From Georgenia thermotolerans (GTDB lineage Bacteria; Actinomycetota; Actinomycetes; Actinomycetales; Actinomycetaceae), in the NCBI RefSeq assembly GCF_009193185.1, contig NZ_VUKF01000016.1, positions 1 to 64,000 on the forward strand: a DNA stretch of 64,000 nucleotides. The letters run 5' to 3'. Position numbers and translations under genes: made by a program. This document shows positions 27,839-37,658 of this stretch, in pieces. Every line of letters starts with the position of its first letter. Position 1 is the stretch's first letter. The notes under the pieces were generated by a model. The model was not told the origin of the DNA. It saw only the letters and a list, made by a program, of their open reading frames with translations, and searched no databases.

Positions 27839-28564
27839 ATGATGGGGGCCGCCAGCCGGGCCGCGGTCACGGCCCTGGGCGCCGCCGTCGTCGCGCTCGC
27901 CGGCTACCTCTCCCGGGACCTGCTGACCGCGCTGATCCTGGCGCTCTGCCTGGTCTTCGCCGCGGGCTGGCCGCGGCTGATCGGCCTGCCCACCACCCGC
28001 GGGGCGGGCGTGGTGATCGCCCTCGTGGCGGTCGCGGCCACCGCGGTGGTGCGGCTGGGGTCCGTGGCGGGCCTCGCCGTCGTCGTCGGGCTGGCGGTCA
28101 TCGGGGCGTTCGTCCACCAGATGCTCCGCCGCGACGGCCGCCCCCGGCTGGTGGAGTCCGTGTCCGGGGTGGTCACCGGCTGCGCGGTGGTCGTCTCCGC
28201 GACCGGGTGGTCGGCGCCGACCGGCGGGCTGGTGCTGGCGTCGCTGACCGTCACGGGCGCGGCGAGCATCGCGGCCGCGGCGGTGTGCACCGCCCTGCCG
28301 GTGCGCACCGAGCTCGGCGCGGCCCTGGCCACCGTGGTGGCCGGCGTCGCCGGCCTGGTGACCGGGTGGGCCCTCGCCGCCGTCGGCGGCCTGTCCGGGC
28401 TGCTGGTGGGGCTCGCCGTCGGCATCCTCACCGCGGCGCTGCACGTGCTCTTCGGCCGCTTCCCCGCCTCACGCCGGGTGCGCCCGGCGCTGGCCGCCGC
28501 GGCCCTGCCGCTGCTCGTGCCCGGCATGGCGATCTACCTCGTCGCCCACCTCCTCGGCGGCTGA
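27839..28564 (+). CDS. Hypothetical polytopic membrane protein
   Basis: A 241-residue protein made of seven or eight hydrophobic helices joined by short loops rich in Arg/Pro (LRRDGRPRLVES, FGRFPASRRVRPAL). There is no transport signature or catalytic motif I can name. GGAG lies 6 nt upstream of ATG 27839; ATG 27842 also fits. A gene of this kind next to glnR is plausible as conserved actinobacterial synteny, but its function is unknown. Confidence 0.7.
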   Translation: MMGAASRAAVTALGAAVVALAGYLSRDLLTALILALCLVFAAGWPRLIGLPTTRGAGVVIALVAVAATAVVRLGSVAGLAVVVGLAVIGAFVHQMLRRDGRPRLVESVSGVVTGCAVVVSATGWSAPTGGLVLASLTVTGAASIAAAAVCTALPVRTELGAALATVVAGVAGLVTGWALAAVGGLSGLLVGLAVGILTAALHVLFGRFPASRRVRPALAAAALPLLVPGMAIYLVAHLLGG

Positions 28565-28609
28565 CCGGCCCTCGCTGCCCGGTCCCGGGCCGAGAGCTAG
28601 CCTGGGCCC

Positions 28610-29224
28610 ATGACCTTCACCATCCCCGAGGACCTCGCGCCCGAGTGCTACCCGCTGGCGTGGCTGCTCGGCCGGTGGCGCGGGTTCGGCATGCTGGGCT
28701 ACCCGGGCGTGCCCGAGCACCCGTTCGTCCAGGAGATCGTGTTCGACCACGACGGCGGTCCCTACCTGCGCTCCATCGCCACCATCTGGCTCTCCGAGAA
28801 GGACCAGTCCGGGCAGATCTCCCAGGAGATGACCGGCACCCAGGGCGCTGCGGCGCTGACCGCCGGCCAGCTGTGGTCCACCGAGACGTCCTACTGGCGC
28901 CCGGTCGCCGCCCCGGTGCCCGGGGTCAGCGGCAACGGCTCGGGCGCCAGCGCGGCGCCCACCCCGCGGCGCGACGCCACCGACCTCGAGGTGCTCGTGG
29001 CCGACCCGTCCGGGCACCTGAGCGTCTACGTCGGCAACGTGCGCGGGCCGCGGGTGGACCTGAGCACCGACGCCGTCGTGCGCACCGCCACCGCCGCGGA
29101 GATGTCCGGCGCCACCCGCATGTACGGGCTGGTCCAGCACGACCTGCTCTGGGCCATGGACCTGGCGGCCTTCGGGCGCGAGCTGCAGTCCTACGCCTCG
29201 GGCCGCCTGAGCCGGGAGGAGTGA
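28610..29224 (+). CDS. FABP-like / nitrobindin-family heme-binding protein
   Basis: A 204-residue beta-barrel protein. The N-terminus AWLLGRWRGFGMLGYPGV has the GxWxGxG motif that marks the nitrobindin (THAP4-like) family, followed by HPFVQEIVFDHDGGPYLRSIATIW. Family members bind ferric heme through a C-terminal histidine (here possibly in LVQHDLLWAMDL) and can isomerise peroxynitrite. An insertion of about 25 residues (PGVSGNGSGASAAPTPRR) interrupts the barrel. It stands 1 nt before the YgfZ-like gene. Confidence 0.88.
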   Translation: MTFTIPEDLAPECYPLAWLLGRWRGFGMLGYPGVPEHPFVQEIVFDHDGGPYLRSIATIWLSEKDQSGQISQEMTGTQGAAALTAGQLWSTETSYWRPVAAPVPGVSGNGSGASAAPTPRRDATDLEVLVADPSGHLSVYVGNVRGPRVDLSTDAVVRTATAAEMSGATRMYGLVQHDLLWAMDLAAFGRELQSYASGRLSREE

Positions 29225-29225
29225 G

Positions 29226-30422
29226 ATGAGCGTCGTCGACGAGTCCCGGGCGCCGGACGCCCCGGCGTACCGCAGCCCGCTGCTGGCCCGGCCCGGCGCG
29301 GTGGAGGGCTCCGGCCCGGACGCCGGCGTGGCCCTGCACTACGGGGACCCCGTGCACGAGCAGCGCGCCCTGGCGCGCGGGGAGGGCCTGGTCGACCTCT
29401 CCCACCTGGGGGTCGTCACCGTCACCGGCCCGGACCGCATCAGCTGGCTCAACACCCTCAGCTCCCAGCTCCTCCTCGGCCTCGAGGCCGGGGCGAGCAC
29501 CGAGATGCTGCTCCTCGACGTCAACGGGCACGTCGAGCACGCCCCGGCGGTGCAGGACGACGGCGAGCGCACCTGGCTGCTCACCGAGGCCGCCGACGCC
29601 GCGCCCCTGGCCGAGTTCCTCGACAAGATGCGGTTCATGCTGCGCGTCGAGGTCGCCCGCCGCGACGACGTCGCCGTCCTGGGCACCGCCGCCGGCGGGT
29701 GGACCCGGCTGGCCGCCCACCCCGCGCACGTGCTCACCTGGCAGGACCCCTGGCCGCGCACCGCGCCGGGCTCGACCGCCTACGGGCCTGCCGACGCCGA
29801 CCACCCGGGCATCGAGATCCACCGGGCGCTGAGCGTCGTGCGCCGCGACGCCCTGGCCGACGTCGTCGACGCCTTCCTCGCACCCGCCGCTACGCCCGCC
29901 GGGACGCCGGACGCCGCCGGGGCGCCGGCCCGGCGCGGCCGCCTCGCCGGCACCTGGGCCTGGGAGGCGCTGCGGGTGGAGGCCTGGCGCCCCCGCCTGG
30001 CCCGCGAGGTCGACGAGCGCACCATCCCGCACGAGCTGGACTGGCTGCGCACCGGCGTCCACCTGTCCAAGGGCTGCTACCGCGGCCAGGAGACCATCGC
30101 CCGCGTGGTCAACCTCGGCCGCCCGCCGCGCCGGCTCGTCATGCTCCACCTCGACGGCTCCGCCGACCGCCTGCCCGATCCCGGCGCCGAGGTGCGCCTG
30201 GGGGAGAAGGCGGTCGGGCGGCTCACCTCCTCGGTGCGGCACGAGGAGCTCGGACCGGTGGCCCTGGCCGTCGTCAAGCGGTCGGTGGCCGCCGACGCCA
30301 CGCTCGAGGTCGACGGGGTCGCGGCCGCCCAGGAGGTCGTCGTCCGGCCCGACGGCGTCACCGACGCCCGCCCCGCCGAGCGGCCGGGCGCCGGGTTGCG
30401 CCGTCGCGACCTGCGCAGATGA
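29226..30422 (+). CDS. ygfZ: YgfZ/GcvT-domain folate-binding protein
   Basis: A 398-residue protein of the YgfZ family, related to the glycine-cleavage T protein. The diagnostic motif KGCYRGQE occurs in HLSKGCYRGQETIARVVNLGRPPRRLVML (about residue 282), with the invariant Cys. The N-terminal part has VDLSHLGVVTVTGPDRISWLNTLSSQ. YgfZ uses tetrahydrofolate to support iron-sulfur cluster assembly or repair. ATG 29226 directly follows the preceding stop, and its own stop overlaps the next ATG (ATGA). A Rieske Fe-S gene lies about 1.3 kb downstream. Confidence 0.92.
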   Translation: MSVVDESRAPDAPAYRSPLLARPGAVEGSGPDAGVALHYGDPVHEQRALARGEGLVDLSHLGVVTVTGPDRISWLNTLSSQLLLGLEAGASTEMLLLDVNGHVEHAPAVQDDGERTWLLTEAADAAPLAEFLDKMRFMLRVEVARRDDVAVLGTAAGGWTRLAAHPAHVLTWQDPWPRTAPGSTAYGPADADHPGIEIHRALSVVRRDALADVVDAFLAPAATPAGTPDAAGAPARRGRLAGTWAWEALRVEAWRPRLAREVDERTIPHELDWLRTGVHLSKGCYRGQETIARVVNLGRPPRRLVMLHLDGSADRLPDPGAEVRLGEKAVGRLTSSVRHEELGPVALAVVKRSVAADATLEVDGVAAAQEVVVRPDGVTDARPAERPGAGLRRRDLRR

Positions 30423-31543
30423 CCGACCGGGCGGTGCGCCAGGGGGACCGGCGCGGGGCCGTCCTGGGCCGCTGGAAGGTGCTGCTCGAGGTGCGCGCCC
30501 GTATCGGCGGGCGGCGCCTGCGTGACTCCTTCGTGCCCATCCTCATCGCGGCGGGGACGGCGTCGCTGGCGTACTGGGTGTCCGGCTTCCTCCTGGGGCA
30601 CACGTTGCCGATGTTCGCGCCGATCGCCGCGTGGGTGGCGCTGGGCAACACCGCCGACCGCCAGCTGCGGCGCGTCGCCGAGCTCGGCTTCGGCGCGACT
30701 CTCGGGGTGTTCCTCGGGGAGGTGTTCGTCCGGGTCTTCGGCACCGGCGTGCTGCAGATCGGCGTGGTCCTTCTGCTGTCCGCCTCGGTGGCGAAGTTCC
30801 TCGACCGGGGCGTGCTGCTGACGACCCAGGCGGGCGTGCAGAGCATCGTCATCGTCGCGATGCCGGCGAGCATGCTGTCCGGCGGCGCGCTGGGGCGCTG
30901 GTCCGACGCCCTGGTCGGTGCGGCCCTGGCACTGCTCGTCACCGCCGCGCTGCCGATCAGCGTCACCCGGCGGCTGCGCCGGCTGGCCCGCGAGGCGCTG
31001 GGGGAGATCGCGGCGTTGCTCGGCACCCTGGCCAAGGGCCTGCGCACCGGCAACGCCCAGCTCGCCGCCGACGCCCTGGCCCAGGGGCGCGACTCCGAGT
31101 CGGACCTGGAGTCGTGGGCCACCGCGGCGCGCAGCGCGCGGGAGGTGGTGCGCGTCAATCCCTCGCTGCGCAGCGAGCGGGGCACGGTCGCCGAGCTGTC
31201 CCGGGCGTGCACGCTCGCGGACCGGGCGATGCGCAACGCGCGCGTCGTCAGCCGACGCTCCGTCGTGGCGATCCAGGAAAGCGGGCCGGCGCCGGAGATC
31301 GCCGTCCACGTCGACAGCCTCGCCGGGGCGATCGGCTCGCTGGCCGCCGCCGTGGGGCGCGGCGACCCGCCCGAGGACGCGCGCCGGCGCCTGGCGGCTG
31401 TCGCCAGCGAGCTCGCCCCGGAGCGGTACGCCGAGGACGGGTGGCGCCAGCAGACCCTGGTGTCGCTCCTGCGCTCGCTCGCGGTCGACGCCCTGCAGAT
31501 CTCCGGCATGTCCCGCGGCGAGGCCCTCGACCAGCTGGCCTGA
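30419..31543 (+). CDS. FUSC-family membrane protein (aromatic-acid exporter-like)
   Basis: A 374-residue protein. Six hydrophobic helices (about residues 30-190, for example VPILIAAGTASLAYWVSGFLLG and LIVIVAMPASMLSGG-like) are followed by a long cytosolic helical domain with coiled-coil character (about 200-374). This is the FUSC/ArAE architecture associated with efflux of aromatic or fusaric-type acids. The ATG overlaps the ygfZ-like stop by ATGA, so the two are co-translated. Substrate unknown. Confidence 0.85.
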   Translation: MTDRAVRQGDRRGAVLGRWKVLLEVRARIGGRRLRDSFVPILIAAGTASLAYWVSGFLLGHTLPMFAPIAAWVALGNTADRQLRRVAELGFGATLGVFLGEVFVRVFGTGVLQIGVVLLLSASVAKFLDRGVLLTTQAGVQSIVIVAMPASMLSGGALGRWSDALVGAALALLVTAALPISVTRRLRRLAREALGEIAALLGTLAKGLRTGNAQLAADALAQGRDSESDLESWATAARSAREVVRVNPSLRSERGTVAELSRACTLADRAMRNARVVSRRSVVAIQESGPAPEIAVHVDSLAGAIGSLAAAVGRGDPPEDARRRLAAVASELAPERYAEDGWRQQTLVSLLRSLAVDALQISGMSRGEALDQLA

Positions 31544-31570
31544 CCCCGCCCCCGCCCCCGCCCCCCCGGT

Positions 31571-31627
31571 GAGACGTCAAGTTGTGCGCGAGACGTCAAG
31601 TTGTGCGCGAGGGGTCAAGGAGTGCAC
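31571..31627. repeat. 19-nt tandem repeat array, upstream copy
   Basis: Three abutting 19-nt units: GAGACGTCAAGTTGTGCGC at 31571-31589, an identical copy at 31590-31608, and a degenerate copy at 31609-31627 (14/19 matching). The reverse complement contains CACAACTTGACG, which matches the core CACTACTTGACG of the array downstream of the Rieske gene. The two arrays are therefore inverted relative to each other. Confidence 0.9.
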
Positions 31628-31715
31628 GCCAGCCCGCGAGACCGGTGGGGAACGGCGAAGATCTTTCGCACCCCTCGCGGCTGCCGTCGACCGCCGACTG
31701 GTGCAGCATGGGCGC

Positions 31716-32156
31716 GTGACTACCGAGCACACCCAGCCGTCGCGTCGCCAGGTGCTCACCGCCGGCGGCGCTGCCGTCGCGATCCCGCTGCTCGCGGCGT
31801 GCGGCGGCTCCGGCTCGTCGCAGCAGCCCCAGCAGCCGGGCCAGTCCGCCTCGGGCGGGGCCGGCGGGCGGCTGACGGCCGTCAGCGACGTCCCCGTCGG
31901 ATCGGGAGTGGTGGTGCAGAGCCCCTCCGGCGAGCCGGTGGTCGTCGCCCAGCCCCAGCAGGGCACGGTCCGGGCGTTCAGTGCCGTGTGCACGCACCAG
32001 GGTTGCACCGTCGCCGTCAAGGGCGACGAGCTCGACTGCCCCTGCCACGGCTCGCGCTTTGCCACGGCCAGCGGCGAGGTGCTCCAGGGCCCGGCCCAGC
32101 GGCCGCTGCCCGAGGTGAAGGTGAAGGTCGAGGGCGCCGACGTGGTGCTCGCCTGA
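31716..32156 (+). CDS. Rieske (2Fe-2S) Tat-dependent lipoprotein
   Basis: A 146-residue protein. The twin-arginine signal RRQVLTAGGAAVAIPLLAAC ends in a lipobox at Cys29, followed by a Gln/Ser/Gly linker and a Rieske domain with both ligand motifs, CTHQGC (Cys92, His94) and CPCHGSRF (Cys108, His111). Cys97 and Cys110 are placed to form the bc1-type disulfide. It would be a membrane-anchored extracytoplasmic electron carrier, but no cytochrome or oxidase partner is adjacent. GTG 31716 puts the RR at positions 10-11. The gene is bracketed by inverted 19-nt repeat arrays. Confidence 0.9.
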   Translation: MTTEHTQPSRRQVLTAGGAAVAIPLLAACGGSGSSQQPQQPGQSASGGAGGRLTAVSDVPVGSGVVVQSPSGEPVVVAQPQQGTVRAFSAVCTHQGCTVAVKGDELDCPCHGSRFATASGEVLQGPAQRPLPEVKVKVEGADVVLA

Positions 32157-32197
32157 CGCGGCCCGGCAGGCGCGTCGATCCCACGCGGCCACCGGTG

Positions 32198-32329
32198 CCG
32201 TACTAGACGCATCCGCACCACGTGACGTGTGGGCGACTACTTGACGCGTCACCGACTATTTGACGCCTCGCGCACTACTTGACGCGTCACCGACTATTTG
32301 ACGCCTCGCGCACTACTTGACGCCTCGCG
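32198..32329. repeat. 19-nt tandem repeat array, downstream copy
   Basis: Five clear 19-nt units fill 32235-32329, alternating two types: (C/G)ACTACTTGACGCGTCACC and (G/C)ACTA(T/C)TTGACGCCTCGCG. This gives a 38-nt higher-order period. Two weaker units (about 13/19) precede them at 32198-32234. Every unit contains TTGACG. The array lies between the Rieske and DUF2516 genes and reads opposite to the array at 31571. Confidence 0.9.
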
Positions 32330-32377
32330 CGCTGCGTGGGGCGTCGTTGGGCACCCGGTCTGTCATAGGCTCAGACC

Positions 32378-32707
32378 GTGCTCGCCAACGCCCAGCTGCT
32401 CCTCTTCCTCGTCCTGGCCCTCGTGCTCTTCGGGGTGGAGGTCTGGGCGCTGATCGACTGCGCCCGCCGGCCGGCCAACGCCTTCCTTGCCGCCGGCAAG
32501 CGCACGAAGAGGTTCTGGCTGATCCTCACCGGCGCCGCCGCGGCCGTCGGGTTCATCGCCATCCCGCCCCCGCTTGGGCTAGGCCTGTTCACCGGCTTCC
32601 TCCAGTTCGTCGCCGTCGTGCCCGCCGGCGTCTACCTCGCCGACGTGCGCCCCGCCGTCTCCAGCTACGGCGGCGGCCGCCGCCCCCCGCGCTCCGGCGG
32701 CTGGTGA
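32378..32707 (+). CDS. DUF2516 family small membrane protein
   Basis: A 109-residue protein with three hydrophobic helices ([40 protein letters not shown] and [23 protein letters not shown]) and the actinobacterial DUF2516 pattern of [21 protein letters not shown] in the first loop. Function unknown. The start is GTG 32378, and the stop lies 10 nt before dtd. The two probably share a transcript. Confidence 0.88.
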   Translation: MLANAQLLLFLVLALVLFGVEVWALIDCARRPANAFLAAGKRTKRFWLILTGAAAAVGFIAIPPPLGLGLFTGFLQFVAVVPAGVYLADVRPAVSSYGGGRRPPRSGGW

Positions 32708-32717
32708 GGGCGACGGC

Positions 32718-33143
32718 GTGAGAGCGGTTCTCCAGCGCGTCACCTCCGCCTGCGTGCGGGTCGACGGCGAGGTCGTCGGCGCCCTCACCCGCCCCGGCCT
32801 GGTGGCCCTGGTGGGTGTGACCCACGACGACGGCCCGCAGCAGGTCGAGCGCCTCGCCCGCAAGATCGCCGAGCTGCGCATCCTCCGCGAGGAGCGCTCG
32901 GCACTCGACGCCGGCGCGCCCGTCCTCGTCGTCTCCCAGTTCACCCTCTACGCCGACGTGCGCAAGGGCCGCCGGCCCACCTGGAACCGCGCCGCGCCCG
33001 GCCCGGTCGCCGAGCCGCTGGTCGACGCCGTCGTCGCCGAGCTGCGCGGGCGCGGCCTGGAGGTGGCCACCGGCCGCTTCGGCGCAGACATGGCCGTCGA
33101 GCTCGTCAACGACGGCCCGGTCACCGTGCTCGTCGAGGTGTAG
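32718..33143 (+). CDS. dtd: D-aminoacyl-tRNA deacylase
   Basis: A 141-residue cytosolic enzyme that hydrolyses D-amino acids, and Gly from tRNA-Ala, off mischarged tRNAs. Family hallmarks: start [21 protein letters not shown], the catalytic-site block [23 protein letters not shown] (SQFTL motif), and [25 protein letters not shown] with the GAxMxVxLxNDGPVT motif. Length is typical. GTG start. Confidence 0.95.
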   Translation: MRAVLQRVTSACVRVDGEVVGALTRPGLVALVGVTHDDGPQQVERLARKIAELRILREERSALDAGAPVLVVSQFTLYADVRKGRRPTWNRAAPGPVAEPLVDAVVAELRGRGLEVATGRFGADMAVELVNDGPVTVLVEV

Positions 33144-33145
33144 CC

Positions 33146-33715
33146 GTGCGCATCGAGGCCCTGCTCGGCGACCTCACCACCCAGGAGGTCGACGCCGTCG
33201 TCAACGCCGCGAACTCCACCCTGCTCGGCGGCGGCGGGGTCGACGGCGCCCTGCACCGGGCCGCCGGGCCGGGCCTGCTCGAGGAGTGCGAGCGGCTGCG
33301 GCGCACCACGCTGCCGGACGGGCTGCCGGTCGGGCGCGCCGTCGCCACCGGCGGGCACCGCCTGCCCGCCGACTGGGTCATCCACACCGTCGGGCCCGAC
33401 GCGCGCCGCGGCGAGACCGACCCCGCCCTCCTCGCCGCCTGCTTCACGAGCTCCCTCGAGCTGGCCGCGCGGATCGGCGCGCGCACCGTGGCCTTCCCCG
33501 CGATCAGCGCCGGCGCCTACGGCTGGGAGGCCGACGCCGTCGCCCGCACCGGCGTCGAGGCGGTCCGCGCCTTCGCCGCCCGCCAGGACGTCCGCGACGG
33601 GCAGCAGGTGTGCGGGCTGACCGTCACCGACGTCGGGCCCGCCACCGTCGCCGAGGTACGCTTCGTCCTGTTCAACGACCGGCTGCTGCGCGCCTTCGCC
33701 GCGGCGCTGGGCTGA
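33146..33715 (+). CDS. Macrodomain protein (O-acetyl-ADP-ribose deacetylase, YmdB-like)
   Basis: A 189-residue single macrodomain. The ADP-ribose-binding signatures are VDAVVNAANSTLLGGGGVDGALHRAAGP and TVAFPAISAGAYGWEADAVARTGVEAV. The enzyme probably removes ADP-ribose or deacetylates O-acetyl-ADP-ribose. The GTG start is 2 nt after the dtd stop, so the genes are co-transcribed. Confidence 0.94.
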   Translation: MRIEALLGDLTTQEVDAVVNAANSTLLGGGGVDGALHRAAGPGLLEECERLRRTTLPDGLPVGRAVATGGHRLPADWVIHTVGPDARRGETDPALLAACFTSSLELAARIGARTVAFPAISAGAYGWEADAVARTGVEAVRAFAARQDVRDGQQVCGLTVTDVGPATVAEVRFVLFNDRLLRAFAAALG

Positions 33716-33894
33716 GCGTCTTCCTCCGGCGGGCGCAGCACCGTCGCGCCCTTCCCGCACCCCGACGCGAGGGCATCACGCCTGTGGCGAACACGGGCAG
33801 TTCGGCCCCATCCCCGCCGTTAGATTGGGTGAACGCTGCCCAGACCTGGACGCCGCCGGGCTCGGGCCGAGGCAGCCGCCCGTGAGGAGTGCAC

Positions 33895-36471
33895 ATGTTT
33901 GAACGATTTACCGACCGTGCCCGACGCGTGGTCGTCCTCGCCCAGGAAGAGGCGAGGATGCTCAACCACAACTACATCGGCACCGAGCACATCCTCCTCG
34001 GCCTGATCCACGAGGGTGAGGGGGTTGCCGCGAAGGCGCTCGAGGCGCTGGACATCTCGCTCGAGGCCGTGCGCGCCCAGGTGACGGAGATCATCGGCGA
34101 GGGGCAGCAGTCCCCCTCCGGCCACATCCCCTTCACCCCGCGTGCCAAGAAGGTCCTCGAGCTGTCCCTGCGCGAGGCGCTGCAGCTCGGCCACAACTAC
34201 ATCGGCACCGAGCACATCCTGCTCGGCCTCATCCGCGAGGGCGAGGGCGTCGCCGCCCAGGTCCTGACCAAGCTGGGGGCGGACCTCAACCGGGTGCGCC
34301 AGCAGGTCATCCAGCTGCTGTCGGGCTACCAGGGCAAGGAGCCCGTCGCGGCCGGCGGCCCGCAGGAGGGCCAGCCCTCCGGCTCCGCCGTCCTCGACCA
34401 GTTCGGCCGCAACCTCACCCAGGCCGCCCGCGAGGGCAAGCTGGACCCGGTGATCGGCCGGACCCAGGAGATCGAGCGGGTCATGCAGGTGCTGTCCCGG
34501 CGCACCAAGAACAACCCCGTGCTGATCGGCGAGCCCGGCGTCGGCAAGACCGCCGTCGTCGAGGGGCTGGCCCAGAACATCGTGCGCGGCGACGTGCCCG
34601 AGACCCTCAAGGACAAGCAGCTCTACACCCTCGACCTCGGCTCCCTGGTGGCCGGCTCCCGCTACCGCGGCGACTTCGAGGAGCGGCTGAAGAAGGTCCT
34701 CAAGGAGATCCGCACCCGCGGCGACATCATCCTGTTCATCGACGAGATCCACACCCTCGTCGGGGCCGGGGCCGCCGAGGGCGCCATCGACGCGGCGAGC
34801 ATTCTCAAGCCGATGCTGGCCCGCGGCGAGCTCCAGACCATCGGCGCGACCACCCTCGACGAGTACCGCAAGCACATCGAGAAGGACGCCGCCCTGGAGC
34901 GCCGGTTCCAGCCGATCCAGGTGGCCGAGCCCACGCTCGCGCACACCATCGAGATCCTCAAGGGCCTGCGCGACCGGTACGAGGCGCACCACCGCGTGTC
35001 CATCACGGACGAGGCGCTGGTGGCGGCCGCCACCCTGGCCGACCGCTACATTTCCGACCGGTTCCTGCCGGACAAGGCGATCGACCTGATCGACGAGGCC
35101 GGCGCGCGGCTGCGCATCCGCCGCATGACCGCCCCGCCGGAGCTGCGCGAGCTCGACGAGCGCATCGCCGAGGTCCGCCGCGAGAAGGAGTCGGCGATCG
35201 ACGACCAGGACTTCGAGAAGGCCGCGCGCCTGCGCGACGACGAGAAGACCTTGGGCGAGCGCCGCGCCAAGCGGGAGCAGTCCTGGAAGAACGGCGACCT
35301 GGACGCCGTCGCCGAGGTGGACGAGGAGCTCATCGCCGAGGTGCTGGCCATGAGCACCGGCATCCCGGTGTTCAAGCTCACCGAGGAGGAGTCCTCCAAG
35401 CTCCTGCACATGGAGGACGAGCTGCACAAGCGCATCATCGGCCAGGACGCCGCCATCAAGGCGCTGTCCCAGTCGATCCGGCGCACCCGCGCGGGCCTGA
35501 AGGACCCCAAGCGGCCCGGCGGCTCGTTCATCTTCGCCGGCCCGACCGGCGTCGGGAAGACCGAGCTGGCCAAGGCGCTGGCCGAGTTCCTCTTCGGGGA
35601 CGAGGACGCGCTCATCCAGCTCGACATGTCGGAGTTCTCGGAGAAGCACACCGTCTCCCGGCTCTTCGGCTCCCCGCCCGGGTACGTCGGCTACGAGGAG
35701 GGTGGCCAGCTCACCGAGAAGGTGCGCCGTCGCCCGTTCTCCGTGGTCCTGTTCGACGAGGTGGAGAAGGCCCACGCGGACATCTTCAACTCGCTGCTGC
35801 AGATCCTCGAGGACGGCCGCCTCACCGACTCCCAGGGCCGGGTGGTCGACTTCAAGAACACCGTCATCATCATGACGACGAACCTGGGGACGCGGGACAT
35901 CGCCAAGGGCCTGCTCACCGGCTTCCAGGCGCAGGGCGAGCTGTCCAACAGCTACGAGCGGATGAAGACGAAGGTCAACGAGGAGCTCAAGCAGCACTTC
36001 CGGCCCGAGTTCCTCAACCGCGTGGACGACGTCATCGTCTTCCCGCAGCTGTCCGAGGACGAGATCGTCCAGATCGTCGACCTGATGATCGCGCGCCTGG
36101 ACACCCGCCTGCGGGACCAGGACATGACGATCGAGCTCACCCCGGCCGCCAAGGAGCTGCTGGCCGAGCGCGGGTACGACCCCGTCCTCGGGGCCCGGCC
36201 GCTGCGCCGCGCGATCCAGCGGGAGATCGAGGACGTCCTGTCCGAGAAGATCCTCTTCGGCGAGGTCAAGCACGGCCAGAAGATCGTGGTCGACGCGCAG
36301 GGCGAGGGCCTGCTCGGCGAGTTCATCTTCACCGGCGTGCCCGCCGGGGAGATCGAGAAGCCCGAACCGGTCAAGGTGGGCCACGGCGCCACCGTGGAGC
36401 AGCGCGACATGCCGACGGCGCCCGAGGGCGGCGGCGCGGGCGGGGGCGGCCAGCTCCAGCCCGAGAGCTGA
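33895..36471 (+). CDS. clpC: ATP-dependent Clp protease ATP-binding subunit ClpC
   Basis: An 858-residue Hsp100 unfoldase. Two N-terminal Clp_N repeats (residues about 1-145, each with [13 protein letters not shown]) precede AAA-1 with Walker A GEPGVGKT (about 212). A middle UVR-type coiled coil follows ([25 protein letters not shown]), then AAA-2 with GPTGVGKT (about 548) and the C-terminal D2-small domain. It feeds unfolded proteins to ClpP and is usually essential in actinobacteria. GAGGAG precedes ATG 33895; GTG 33889 is too close to that site. A strong terminator follows. Confidence 0.97.
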   Translation: MFERFTDRARRVVVLAQEEARMLNHNYIGTEHILLGLIHEGEGVAAKALEALDISLEAVRAQVTEIIGEGQQSPSGHIPFTPRAKKVLELSLREALQLGHNYIGTEHILLGLIREGEGVAAQVLTKLGADLNRVRQQVIQLLSGYQGKEPVAAGGPQEGQPSGSAVLDQFGRNLTQAAREGKLDPVIGRTQEIERVMQVLSRRTKNNPVLIGEPGVGKTAVVEGLAQNIVRGDVPETLKDKQLYTLDLGSLVAGSRYRGDFEERLKKVLKEIRTRGDIILFIDEIHTLVGAGAAEGAIDAASILKPMLARGELQTIGATTLDEYRKHIEKDAALERRFQPIQVAEPTLAHTIEILKGLRDRYEAHHRVSITDEALVAAATLADRYISDRFLPDKAIDLIDEAGARLRIRRMTAPPELRELDERIAEVRREKESAIDDQDFEKAARLRDDEKTLGERRAKREQSWKNGDLDAVAEVDEELIAEVLAMSTGIPVFKLTEEESSKLLHMEDELHKRIIGQDAAIKALSQSIRRTRAGLKDPKRPGGSFIFAGPTGVGKTELAKALAEFLFGDEDALIQLDMSEFSEKHTVSRLFGSPPGYVGYEEGGQLTEKVRRRPFSVVLFDEVEKAHADIFNSLLQILEDGRLTDSQGRVVDFKNTVIIMTTNLGTRDIAKGLLTGFQAQGELSNSYERMKTKVNEELKQHFRPEFLNRVDDVIVFPQLSEDEIVQIVDLMIARLDTRLRDQDMTIELTPAAKELLAERGYDPVLGARPLRRAIQREIEDVLSEKILFGEVKHGQKIVVDAQGEGLLGEFIFTGVPAGEIEKPEPVKVGHGATVEQRDMPTAPEGGGAGGGGQLQPES

Positions 36472-36506
36472 GGCTCCCGAGCAGCACGTAGCGCACTCCT
36501 ACGGGT

Positions 36507-36542
36507 GAAGGGCCCGGCGACCACGCGGTCGCCGGGCCCTTC
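36507..36542 (+). terminator. Terminator of clpC
   Basis: A perfect 16-bp GC-rich stem (GAAGGGCCCGGCGACC at 36507-36522 with its complement at 36527-36542) and a 4-nt ACGC loop, 36 nt after the clpC stop. Confidence 0.9.
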
Positions 36543-36716
36543 CGCACGCCGGGGGGCTGGTCCGGGCGAGCTCCGCGACCACCGCTCGAGCGCGAGGAGC
36601 GCCGCGACGGGGAACGAGGTCGCGGTTCTCGTTGTCGTGACGACCAGAACCTCGACCTCGATGACGAGGCGCCCGCCGTCAGGCTCTCGCCCGCAGGCCC
36701 GCGCCGCCGGGCGAGC

Positions 36717-37469
36717 TCAGGCGGCGTACCGCTCCACGAAGTTGCGCAGGATCCGGTGCGAGCGGCTGACGTCCGCGCGCGAGATCCGCACGATCACCTC
36801 GTCGGCCTCCGCCGCCGGAAAGTAGCCCGAGTGCCGGTACACGTCGATGCGGGTGACCATCGCGGCCCGGTCGAGCTCGGGATGGAACTGGGTGACGTAC
36901 TGGTGGCGACCCACCCGGAACATCTGCACCGGGCAGGCGGCCGAGGTGGCGAGCAGCGTCGCGCCCGGCGGCAGCACCCGGCAGGACTCCTTGTGCCCGA
37001 CGTAGGCGTGGAAGGTCCCCGGGACCCCGGCGAGGAGCGGGTCCGCGGCGCCGTCCTCGGTCAGCGCGATTTCCACCGCCCCGGTCTGCTCCGCGTAGGT
37101 GCCATCGATGACGGCGCCCGTGAGGCGGCCGAGCGCACCCACCCCGTAGCACAGCCCGAGGAAGGGGAAGTCGCGCTCGACGACCTCGGCGAGCACGGCG
37201 CCCAGCTCGGTCTCCACCCGCAGCTGCTCGTCCGTCTTGTGCTCGTCCGGCACCGACGCGGTGAACGGGCTGCCCCCGAGGAAGACCCCCGCGTAACGGT
37301 CGAGGCTCAGCGGCGTGAAGGTGCCCGACTCCATGCGGATGCGCACCAGCTCGTCCGGGCGCAGGCCGGAGTGCGCCAGGAAGCTGGCGTACTCCTCGTC
37401 GGCGGCGACGTCCTCGCTGCGCGAGGCCAGCAGCGCGAAGGGCTTGGTGGGCACGGGACCAGTGAACAC
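36717..37469 (-). CDS. Class I glutamine amidotransferase (GMP synthase-like)
   Basis: A 250-residue stand-alone GATase. The nucleophile elbow is FLGLCYGVGAL, with catalytic Cys in GLCYG. The His-Glu pair is in YVTQFHPELD, and the oxyanion region is GVFLGGSPF. The fold transfers or releases ammonia from glutamine or gamma-glutamyl substrates. With no synthase domain, the acceptor or substrate is unknown. The GTG at 37469 is taken as the start; GTG 37454 also fits. Confidence 0.88.
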   Translation of the reverse strand: MFTGPVPTKPFALLASRSEDVAADEEYASFLAHSGLRPDELVRIRMESGTFTPLSLDRYAGVFLGGSPFTASVPDEHKTDEQLRVETELGAVLAEVVERDFPFLGLCYGVGALGRLTGAVIDGTYAEQTGAVEIALTEDGAADPLLAGVPGTFHAYVGHKESCRVLPPGATLLATSAACPVQMFRVGRHQYVTQFHPELDRAAMVTRIDVYRHSGYFPAAEADEVIVRISRADVSRSHRILRNFVERYAA

Positions 37470-37658
37470 CGCGGGGCCGCGCGGCGGAGGCGCTGTCGCA
37501 CCGCGAACCGTTCGAGGTCCCCGTTCTCAAAGGATGGGACGACGGCGCGGGACCGTTGCGTCGGCCGCGTGCGCCCTCCCGGGCCTTCCGGATGCGGTCG
37601 GTCGCGAGCGGTCGTACCGTGAAAATGGTTCAGCTGTCGACGACGAAAGGAGTCCGCC

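Noticed and set aside
32235-32329. Possible short CRISPR array
   Set aside because: The 19-nt units abut each other with no unique spacers, and there are no cas genes; it is a plain tandem array.
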